From positions 95,715 to 159,714 of the forward strand of contig RPGQ01000012.1 in NCBI GenBank assembly GCA_004193595.1: 64,000 bases of DNA. The letters run 5' to 3'. A program made the translations under genes and the position numbers. Numbering within the stretch: position 1 is the stretch's first letter; each line of letters starts with the position of its first letter. Source of the stretch: Desulfobacteraceae bacterium Eth-SRB2. GTDB lineage: Bacteria; Desulfobacterota; Desulfobacteria; Desulfobacterales; UBA11574. Below are positions 56,944 through 64,000 of this stretch, piece after piece. The notes beneath the pieces are model-generated. The model worked only from the letters and a program-made list of their open reading frames with translations, did no database searches and had not been told where the DNA came from.

Positions 56944-57699
56944 CATGCTGGAACCGGGCACCCATTATCAGTCATGCAGCAGTTAAACTGGCTGCGGTTA
57001 CCAGGACATTGCTGATCTGGGTTGGGGAAGCGGCGTGCGACTGCCATTCCGCAGAAGCCAGCGGGCCCCAGACACGTTCCGACAGGCTGCTTTATCAAAG
57101 CAAAACTGGCTGGACGGATTACAGCTCAAAGGTGGTTCGTAAAATGTTTGAAATGCGGTTCACCGGGCTTTCCGGCAATGTTAAGCTTACCGGGCAAGGG
57201 ACCAGCCCTTTCAAGGTAGTACTTCTAGCAATACTTTAGAAGTGCTATAACTAACGGTTATAATTAGCAATAAAAACGCTGGACGTTCTTTACTTTAAAA
57301 GTTATATTAAGAAAGACAACTATAACTTCAGCGCAGCTACTTCCTGCCACCAGCACGGTATTTTTGAAGCCGCCAAATCGCTACCGGCGGATCCGGCGGT
57401 TGGATTTATCCACAGGAGAGCCGCTCTTTCGTATGTAATTATGGCGAGATTATCTTTAAATTTAATACCGCGTCATTACCGGTAGCTTTTAAAATCGCAG
57501 CAAAACATCCGACACAGCCGGATAGGAAAGTGCGTATCGCTTGCAGGGATGTTTTCAGAAATAAACTTCTAAAAGATTATTCCTTTGATGAAGATGTCGC
57601 GACCGGAGACATTGATCCGCCGCCGCTAAAGATTCACCAACCTCCCGCCATTCCGAAGGCAGGAAGAGGTCCGGAGATGAGGGGCATAGGAGTAAATAG
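56944..57699 (+). pseudogene. cas1: cas1 C-terminal part (right arm), indel-rich copy
   Basis: The sequence follows the left-arm cas1 C terminus on the opposite strand: ISHAAVKLAAVTRTLLIWVG, later VARKMFEMRF-like, PLSFVY-like and KIAAKHPTQPDRKVRIACRD pieces occur in successive frames. Several blocks (for example 57170-57360) differ strongly. No continuous frame remains. It is a degraded or error-laden duplicate. Confidence 0.8.
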
Positions 57700-57700
57700 A

Positions 57701-58030
57701 ATGAGCTATGCTGGTAGTAGTTACTGAAACGTTCCGCCGAGGGCTTAGAGGAAGGTTGGCCATATGGCTTTGAATTCGATGCGAATTGTCTATGTCGGAA
57801 ATGTATCAAAACGTATTCGTGAAATGATTTGGGAGCAGATAGCGGCATTGGCCGGGAAATAAGGAATCGCCATGGCGTGGGCGACCAATAACGAAGATCG
57901 GGATTTGACTTTTCAAACTTACGGTGAAACAGGCGGATTCCTATCGATTATGATGGACTGCGTCTGAGATTGTCTTTATGCCAATCGCTCCGGAAGGGTT
58001 TGTTGAAGATAGTAATAATAACGACGAATT
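57701..58030 (+). pseudogene. cas2: cas2 (right arm), indel-rich copy
   Basis: The segment matches left-arm cas2 in order: [21 protein letters not shown] text after 57720, [20 protein letters not shown] near 57785, [11 protein letters not shown] near 57870 and LMPIAPEGFVED near 57975. Single-base gains and losses move it through all three frames. Confidence 0.8.
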
Positions 58031-58121
58031 TGAATTTTTCCATAAGGGTAACATTGAAGAATTGCGAGTAAAATTTGTGGTCACAAATAAAATCTTCATG
58101 AATTCAGCATGTTCAGGAAGA

Positions 58122-58737
58122 GTGTTCCCCACAGGCGTGGGGATGAAGACCGTTCAAAACGCTATCGGCTGAGATGCTTTTTGCGGCGTGTTCCCCACAG
58201 GCGTGGATGAACCACAGTCAGGCGCATACCGGGGCAGATTCCGTGTTCCCCACAGGCGTGAGGATGAAAGACCGCCACTTACCCTTCAGACTGACTTGCG
58301 CTTCTTCATTGTTCCCACAGGCGTGGGGATGAACACGGCATTAATACGCCGACCTTGATGGCATCCAGTGTTCCCCACAGGCGTGGGGATGAACCGCCGG
58401 ATATTGACGAATTTAATCAAATTTTATCTGTGTTCCCCCACAGGCGTGGGGATGAACCGATCTCATGCAGCCTGGGCATGTCCGTTTCCTAAGTGTTCCC
58501 CACAGGCGTGGGGATGAACCGCAGCATTAATACGCCGACCTTGATATCCAGTGTTCCCCACGTGGGGATGAAGACCACCACCTGGCATTCACCGGCTTCT
58601 CAGCTGGGTGTTCCCACAGGCGTGGGGATGAACCGTCATGAGTGTTATTCATCAATGTTTTAAACGGTTGTGTTCCCCACAGGCGGTAAGGGATGAACCG
58701 TCCTGATATTCATGTAAGGTCTTTGAATCGGTGGTGT
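58122..58737 (+). CRISPR. Degenerate mirrored CRISPR array (right arm)
   Basis: About ten I-E type repeats plus a cut-off GTGTT, starting near 58122, 58188, 58242, 58309, 58368, 58430, 58493, 58552, 58608 and 58669. Many carry indels (for example CCCCCACAGG, or loss of the ACAGGC core at 58552). The spacers are those of the 43451 array in the mirrored order, again with indels, including the duplicated spacer. Two loci would not acquire the same spacers in the same order, so this is a copy or an assembly artefact. Confidence 0.85.
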
Positions 58738-58856
58738 TTTAAAGGGTGTTAAAACAAATTAAGAATAAGTATAAGAAAACAGTTGTTTAAGCATGAGAAA
58801 GCCTCTATAAAGAAGTAGATTTTTTCAACAAAATTTAACTTTAAGGAGACTTTCCC

Positions 58857-60400
58857 ATGCATCACAAAGCTATCAAAGCTGAGATTAAAAAACAACTGAA
58901 AACCCGGTATCCCAACTGGCAGTGTCTAACCAAAAAAGAAAAGAAAGCCATCGCCAAAAAGGTTTTAGATGAAGCTGTTAAAAATTATGATTTTAAACAA
59001 GATGTTACAACCCCTCATGAAGTATTGCTTGGAATTGAGTCCCAATTACCAACGGCTTCCATTATGAGTTTAGATGAAATGGGGCGATTTATTGAGGGCT
59101 GCAAAAACAGCATTCTATTCAAATTGAACCGAAAAAGTCGCCACCCTTTGCATATCAAGGACAAAGAACTCAGATTCATCGACGATTTGTTAGACGATAA
59201 AATCATCATGATAGCCATTTTCCATATCCGCAATCATCCATCGCAGGCCCACAAAGAATTTGGAAATCATCTGTCGAATTGTTCTCTTGTTTTGGCATAT
59301 TTGACGGCGGCATCGAATGCCGCCCAGGCCGCACTCCACGGACTGAACCGCGATACCGATTCGACCGCCGTCGAGTGCTTTCATGGCAATCTTAAAGAGC
59401 GCGTCCTTCTTTGCCCAGCATGTTTTCAGCAGGCACCTTGCACTGGTTAAAAATAAGATCCGTTGTGTCAGGCGCAGCCCCATTTATCTTCTTCGTCTCC
59501 ACAAAACTGGTTAATTTAATGGTATATATTATATACCATCTCAGAGAGAGCGGGATTTTGGATGAAGGTTTTGTGCATTGCGTCGACTCAACTGAATTGC
59601 CCGTAGATCGTCAGCAACTGTTAGCGGTATTGAAAATCAAGGGGAAAAATATACGCATTTACGATGATATTGACTGCGATTGCGGAAAGCGTCGGAAAAA
59701 ACGAGATAAGTCCGTTTATGTCGTGGGCTACCGAATGCACACCCTTACAGCGATTAATCCTAAAACCGGTCATAGCATTCCTCTGATTTCACTGTTGGCA
59801 CCGGCAAATCATCATGACAGCCATTTTCTTTCACCTTTAGTGAGATTAGGCAAAGCAATGGGTTTGGATTTAAAATTGATTACAGCCGATGAAGCCTACC
59901 ATGACAAGGATGGCGCATTGTTTAAAGAAAGCGGTGTTTATTTGATTAAGCCGCCGAGTTCAAAAGTTTCTCTTCCGGCGAATGTCGATTCAAGCACATT
60001 CCAGGTAATGTTTGACGATCTTTGTAATATTCCGATGAAGTATATCGGGATAGAAGAGCAAGGCCATGAATTTAAATGTGGTGCTCAACCTGGTCAATGC
60101 CCTCGTTCCGAACTTTGTCCCCAATTTCGTCATATTGATTTTGACAACGGTTATTTTCAGCGCATTCTTTATGGCAGTGATGTCGTATCAAAGGCGTTGG
60201 ATATTCGGAAAAATGGCGAACGCCCTTTCAATTTGCTCAAGAAGCGTGAAGGACTTGAGCAAGTTCGGGTAAGAAGTCAACATGGTGTAGTTGTCCGAAG
60301 CACATTTACTACAATGGCTACGTTATTGATAGAGTTAGCAGGGACACGAAAGACAAAGAAAGCAAACCAGAAACAGATAAAGTTGCCGTTAGCAGCATGA
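58857..60400 (+). pseudogene. DDE transposase (IS1182/IS4-like), split by foreign sequence
   Basis: ATG 58857 with AAGGAG upstream opens a clean N-terminal part of about 118 codons (HHKAIKAEIKKQLKTRYPNW ... LRFIDDLLDDKIIMI). From about 59517 a clean C-terminal part follows: ESGILDEGFVHCVDSTELPV (first Asp), IDCDCGKRRKKRDKSVYVVG, LITADEAYHDKDG (second Asp) and a Glu-containing C-terminal helix region ending KQIKLPLAA. Between them lies an inverted fragment of acyl-CoA dehydrogenase. Family assignment is approximate. The intact halves suggest a normal transposase elsewhere in the genome. Confidence 0.75.
59213..59510 (-). pseudogene. Inverted, indel-rich fragment of acyl-CoA dehydrogenase
   Basis: On the minus strand the text runs TQRILFLTSARCLLKTCWAK in a shifted frame, then FKIAMKALDGGRIGIAVQSV and QMISKFFVGLRWMIADM. 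It matches 42760-43040 of the acyl-CoA dehydrogenase gene with small indels. It mirrors the place of that gene beyond the array in the left arm. Confidence 0.85.
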
Positions 60401-60934
60401 TTTTTTTCCATAGGAAGTAAATGATTGTTCCAGTAATTGAGAAGCAGTCGTTTTAATTTTGCTTGTCAACAAATTTAGTACATCATACATGAAGTGAGCT
60501 TGTTATGTTTGTGCGAACCTGATGCTCAGTTATAAAATGAACCGCCCTCATAGGGGATTTAAAGGGTTAAAAAAACGACGGCTGAGAACAAAAAGGTAAG
60601 CAATAACGTATAAGCCCCAAAAACCAGGTCGATTTTAAGCTAAAATCGACTTTAAGACCGGTGAAACTACGCTGTGCGGCTAACTTTTTAACAGGCTTTA
60701 ATAGTCTCTTGATGGTGATGATCAGGTTTGTATTTGACATATGGCATGGTTGGAAAGATTGACAATTCATTCCTATTATGCAAAAAAGAATATTTAACGA
60801 CGCTTAGAACTAATATATTGTATTGTTTGTATTTATTAATCTTGTATCGGCAATCAGCTGTAATTAGCTACGGCTATTAGGTCGTCTAATCTATGTTCGC
60901 CAAAGGGCAAAATATTTTATGAGAGGGTTTAAAT
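60401..60934. other. Intergenic region with a palindrome
   Basis: No gene is supported. GTCGATTTTA-AGC-TAAAATCGAC (60628-60650) is a perfect 10-bp-stem hairpin without a T run; it could be a regulatory site or part of an element end. The word ATGAACCG near 60537 matches the CRISPR repeat end but no spacer follows. Confidence 0.5.
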
Positions 60935-61636
60935 ATGTCCGAATTTTTCAGTGGATTTTTTGGCGTTATAATTGCTTCCTATATAGCATGGTATACGTGG
61001 CTTAAGGGTTCACGTGGCCAAATGGAACGTTATTTGCTCAACGAAGCACTTGATATACAAGCCGCAACAGAGGCATGGTATCTTGAGTCAAATCAAGAAA
61101 ATGTGTCCCGCATCTCTGCACATAAAAAACCTATTCCCATTGATGAACATGATGAAAACTTATCCTGGCTACGCAAGGTTGAGATAAGAGCAGTTCTTGA
61201 TGATTCTACGTGGAATTATCCGACTAACAGTTTACCATGTTATGATTTCATCGAAGGAAGGAGAGCATGGATAATTAGAGACGAAATTAAGGACGAATCA
61301 AGGTCTTATCCGGCGCTTCCTGGTCAGAACGTGCTTTCAAAGCCTGCTCTCATTAGTTCCAAAGGAATTGAGGAGCTATGCGGTTGGGTTGAGAAGGTTG
61401 CTAGTGCCAGGCAGGGATGTAAGTGGTTCAACCAAATATTAACAGACGATGGATTGAAAATGATTGCTCCTTTGCTCGAAGCTCTATCTGGGCCAGATCG
61501 TATAAAAGCGTTTGATGGACGCCTTAGTAAGAGAGCAAGGTTGTTCTTACGCCAGTATAGGGTTGATTTCCTCCAAAACAAGGTGAAGCGGCGAACAGCG
61601 GTTTTCATCGGAGTGCAAAGGTCGCTCGCCCACTGA
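60935..61636 (+). CDS. Unknown protein with N-terminal membrane segment (233 aa)
   Basis: I do not recognise it. ATG 60935 has GAGAGG upstream. Residues 3-22 (EFFSGFFGVIIASYIAWYTW) form one membrane helix or signal anchor; the rest is soluble and mixed helix/strand with several tryptophans, and ends with a basic, arginine-rich stretch. It lies 68 bp before the J-domain gene on the same strand, so the two may form an operon. No catalytic motif is visible. Confidence 0.65.
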   Translation: MSEFFSGFFGVIIASYIAWYTWLKGSRGQMERYLLNEALDIQAATEAWYLESNQENVSRISAHKKPIPIDEHDENLSWLRKVEIRAVLDDSTWNYPTNSLPCYDFIEGRRAWIIRDEIKDESRSYPALPGQNVLSKPALISSKGIEELCGWVEKVASARQGCKWFNQILTDDGLKMIAPLLEALSGPDRIKAFDGRLSKRARLFLRQYRVDFLQNKVKRRTAVFIGVQRSLAH

Positions 61637-61704
61637 AACCGGGCGTTCGCCACTTAATTTATCGTAGGTCCCGCCAGGGAATCCAAGGGAAGGAGGTACA
61701 GAAA

Positions 61705-63822
61705 ATGCGGTGGCTGATGAAGATACTCGGCTTAGACGTCGAGGAAAAGCCTTCTGCCCCGGCACAGAGCGCCGCGGAATTCGGGAGCCAGAGGACCTAT
61801 GAATTCATTGCAAACCTGTCAATGAATACACCGCTGAAGTATTTGGAGGTGGACGGAAAGAGAGTTATTGGCAGAAAGCCGAAGTCAAAAGCAGCGGAGC
61901 AATCGTATGGCATCTGGATTGAGATTGGTCCTAAAGACCGCCAAATGGAAGCCTCAATTAAGGAGACGTCAGAGCGAAGGCAAATCCTCATGGGTTTCAG
62001 GAGAATCGTCGAATCGAAGTTAAAGCCGCCGGAGAGACTGAAAGCTCTCCAAGAATTCGTAGCAGGTAATGCTGAGTTCAGTAGGATCGGCGAGGAAATA
62101 GATAATTGGCTGGACGGGTACGCTGGCTTTTGGGACGTCTTCAACATCGGATGTTTGTCAACGGGAGATTCTCGGAGGCTGTATGAAGCCGGATTCGAGA
62201 ACAGGCAGGCTTTGAAGCGTGCGCCCGATGATGCAATCTTGAAGGTAAAGGGAATAGGAGCGAAGAAGCTTGCGGGGATCCGAGAGGCACTCAAAAGTCA
62301 CACCTTTACGATGGCAATCACAGTTTCTGATCACGATACAGTTTCGATGCCCAAGAGACAGGTCAAGTCGCATCGGGCTGATCAAGATCCGCTCCGATGT
62401 CGCGAGATTAATCTTCAATCCTTGCCGTATGTACCGCTTCCGCGTGCGCCACACCGCTGGGAGACGAGAGAAGGACACACACCCAAACCTATAGCGGTGG
62501 CCTCCAAATGGTTTGAGATTCGCGACGCTGACGGATGGGAACTGCTCTCGGTTGAGAAGATTCCGCTTGATGAGCGGCCGGACCCGGCGTTCCGCCGAAT
62601 TTACGCAATGGACACAGGGCTCATCATGGTCGACGATCTCGGGAATTCGGTGACAAGCGGCTCAGCGCCGGCTGCCGCAGTACGGTTTGGACGGGAAGGC
62701 AACCGAATAGCGGATGCCTCACTCTACCATGACATCTACCGTATCGGAGTGAACGCTCTCGGCCGGGGACTGATCGCCATTTCGAGAGACTGTGTCGCAC
62801 ATGCATACGATGATTCACTCATCAATATTTTGGAAACGTCACTCCGTGATTCGCCAGAGATCCGCGCCTTGCAACAGCGCCTTGAAATAAGTGTGACCGA
62901 ACTAAAGAACCACCTCCGTTGTATTTCAATGGCATACGACAATAGCCGCTACTTATTCACTGGAGTTGACGAAGCATGGTGCGTTGACATGGAGGGGAGA
63001 GGTCTTTGGGGTGTAAAGCTGCCGATAAAGGAGGGGTGGTCACGCGTAACGGAACCGAGCAACACCTTCGGTACCAGCGCTGATGTTATGCGTGCGCTTG
63101 AAGTTATGAACTTGGCCCTTCCCTTCACTGCCGAAGACTTAAAGCAAAGCTACCGTACATTAGCGAAACAGTGGCATCCCGACCTTAATCCGGGGAACCC
63201 AAACGCCGAAGAACAAATGAAGGCACTCACCGGTGCCGCAGAACTCCTGACTGGAATCGACTCAAAGGTAATACCCTCCTATGCCAGCGCGAAGTTCATG
63301 AAGGAGTTGAGCCGGCAGGATTTCTCAGCCGGAAATAAAAAATTAACCATCACAATGGAAATGCGAGTTGGCGAAGTTCAAGCGGCGGATTGGATATATG
63401 CGACCAATTTTTCAGGCCGCACACACGATGTCTTTCTAGCGGGCTACTCTGGTAAGATTGTTCAGGTAAACGGAGAGGGTCAGCCTGTGCGAGCGTACGA
63501 TATCGGCGCTGTTCCACGCCAGATTATTGACACAGGCGACTATCTCTACCTTCTCACTGACACTCGTCTCTACATTCTCCGGGGAGACTCCCTTGTGGCG
63601 CTCATGGACACATTAGAAAGCGGCGAGCTTCTTGTTGCACAGACAGGTTTTGGTCTCCTTCAAAGAAAGTGTTTTCAATGGTTTCGTGAGGACGGCACCC
63701 ATCATGGGACCATCGCAACGAAGAACCCGATTCGGCGGGTATACTACACACCCCAAGGAATGGTCGTGGAGACGAGACAACGCAGGGCGTTTATTGGCGG
63801 TGTTACGACTTGGTGGGAATGA
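61705..63822 (+). CDS. Unknown 705-aa protein with helix-hairpin-helix and J domain
   Basis: GGAAGGAGG precedes ATG 61705. Visible parts: an unassigned N-terminal region; a helix-hairpin-helix near 170-198 (ILKVKGIGAKKLAGIREAL); a mostly beta middle; a DnaJ-type J domain near 463-517 with the HPD triad at 491-493 (LAKQWHPDLNPGNPNAEE); and a C-terminal beta-rich part resembling repeated sheets of a propeller (YLYLLTDTRLYILRGDSL). The J domain would stimulate an Hsp70 partner. I know no family with this combination; function is not assigned. GC content and codon use look higher than those of the neighbours to the left. Confidence 0.7.
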   Translation: MRWLMKILGLDVEEKPSAPAQSAAEFGSQRTYEFIANLSMNTPLKYLEVDGKRVIGRKPKSKAAEQSYGIWIEIGPKDRQMEASIKETSERRQILMGFRRIVESKLKPPERLKALQEFVAGNAEFSRIGEEIDNWLDGYAGFWDVFNIGCLSTGDSRRLYEAGFENRQALKRAPDDAILKVKGIGAKKLAGIREALKSHTFTMAITVSDHDTVSMPKRQVKSHRADQDPLRCREINLQSLPYVPLPRAPHRWETREGHTPKPIAVASKWFEIRDADGWELLSVEKIPLDERPDPAFRRIYAMDTGLIMVDDLGNSVTSGSAPAAAVRFGREGNRIADASLYHDIYRIGVNALGRGLIAISRDCVAHAYDDSLINILETSLRDSPEIRALQQRLEISVTELKNHLRCISMAYDNSRYLFTGVDEAWCVDMEGRGLWGVKLPIKEGWSRVTEPSNTFGTSADVMRALEVMNLALPFTAEDLKQSYRTLAKQWHPDLNPGNPNAEEQMKALTGAAELLTGIDSKVIPSYASAKFMKELSRQDFSAGNKKLTITMEMRVGEVQAADWIYATNFSGRTHDVFLAGYSGKIVQVNGEGQPVRAYDIGAVPRQIIDTGDYLYLLTDTRLYILRGDSLVALMDTLESGELLVAQTGFGLLQRKCFQWFREDGTHHGTIATKNPIRRVYYTPQGMVVETRQRRAFIGGVTTWWE

Positions 63823-63976
63823 TATACAGGGTGGCGAACAGGAAGGAGAACCGCCATATAGGGATAGGGACGGTCATCGCTGAACCCCCCTGCCACACCA
63901 CCTGATGTGCTGGTCAGGTATTTGGAAGTCATACCTTTTCACCTTTCACTAATGGGTATTTTATGGGAGGTGGATA
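63823..63976. other. Short intergenic region
   Basis: No gene. Ends with TGGGAGGTGG, a good ribosome-binding site for the next start codon. Confidence 0.4.
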
Positions 63977-64000
63977 ATGGAGGCTAATTTAATGCCAGAT
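63977..64000 (+). CDS. Start of a gene cut by the window end
   Basis: ATG 63977 is preceded by GGGAGGTGG at seven bases. Only eight codons (MEANLMPD) are visible, so no family can be named. Direction and spacing would fit the same transcript as the J-domain gene. Confidence 0.4.

Noticed and set aside
60537..60545. ATGAACCG as a further CRISPR repeat end
   Set aside because: Only eight bases match and no spacer or stem sequence follows.

Overview
The window looks like an accessory-rich chromosomal stretch of an anaerobic bacterium, most likely a sulfate reducer of the Desulfobacterales (Desulfobacterota) or a close relative. This is an inference from gene content (butyrate kinase, butyryl-CoA type beta-oxidation genes, an HdrC-like iron-sulfur protein, an EFR1-type flavodoxin-ferredoxin, a CGGC-domain protein) and from the many short dispersed repeats. 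No rRNA or tRNA gene was recognised.

Layout. 0-2.8 kb: typA between two copies of a dispersed repeat (R1), then a broken antitoxin and a DUF2283 gene. 3.2-7.7 kb: defence-like module A (LexA-like autocleaving repressor, large N6-adenine DNA methyltransferase, small PD-(D/E)XK-like protein). 7.8-13.7 kb: a diversity-generating retroelement (DGR) target locus with two different NTPases (NACHT and KAP), each ending in a formylglycine-synthase-like variable domain, with an Avd-like accessory gene between them; reverse transcriptase and template repeat are not in the window. 14-23.9 kb: a HigBA-like toxin-antitoxin pair whose expected start codons are both ATA, murJ, butyrate kinase, PilZ and ferritin-like genes, an IS66 copy, a MITE, a second toxin-antitoxin pair and an orphan HdrC-like gene. 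24-31.5 kb: a decayed transposase, then module B, a second repressor + methyltransferase + nuclease-like set with the same one-base overlap as module A. 31.6-36.9 kb: EFR1 protein, CGGC protein, a HisH-HisF fusion like eukaryotic HIS7, a cytidylate-kinase-like gene. 37-43.3 kb: fatty-acid or butyrate metabolism (crotonase, TetR, thiolase, 3-hydroxybutyryl-CoA dehydrogenase, XRE-cupin regulator, acyl-CoA dehydrogenase).

43.4-59.5 kb is a type I-E CRISPR-Cas locus with problems. A clean array-cas2-cas1 arm (43.4-47.1 kb) is mirrored by an indel-rich inverted copy (55.1-58.7 kb) with the same spacers in mirrored order. cas1 is interrupted by an IS66 element in both arms, cas3 lacks its HD part, and cse2, cas7, cas6e and cas3 carry frameshifts. 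The three IS66 copies have identical ends but incompatible middles, and a transposase near 59 kb contains a mirrored acyl-CoA dehydrogenase fragment. I read this as partly an assembly problem (repeat gaps filled with error-prone or wrong sequence). 60.9-64 kb: an unknown membrane-anchored protein and a 705-aa protein with a helix-hairpin-helix and a J domain.

The strongest leads for new biology are the two repressor-methyltransferase-nuclease modules and the DGR-diversified NTPase pair. All calls come from reading sequence and recalled family features; no database search was run.
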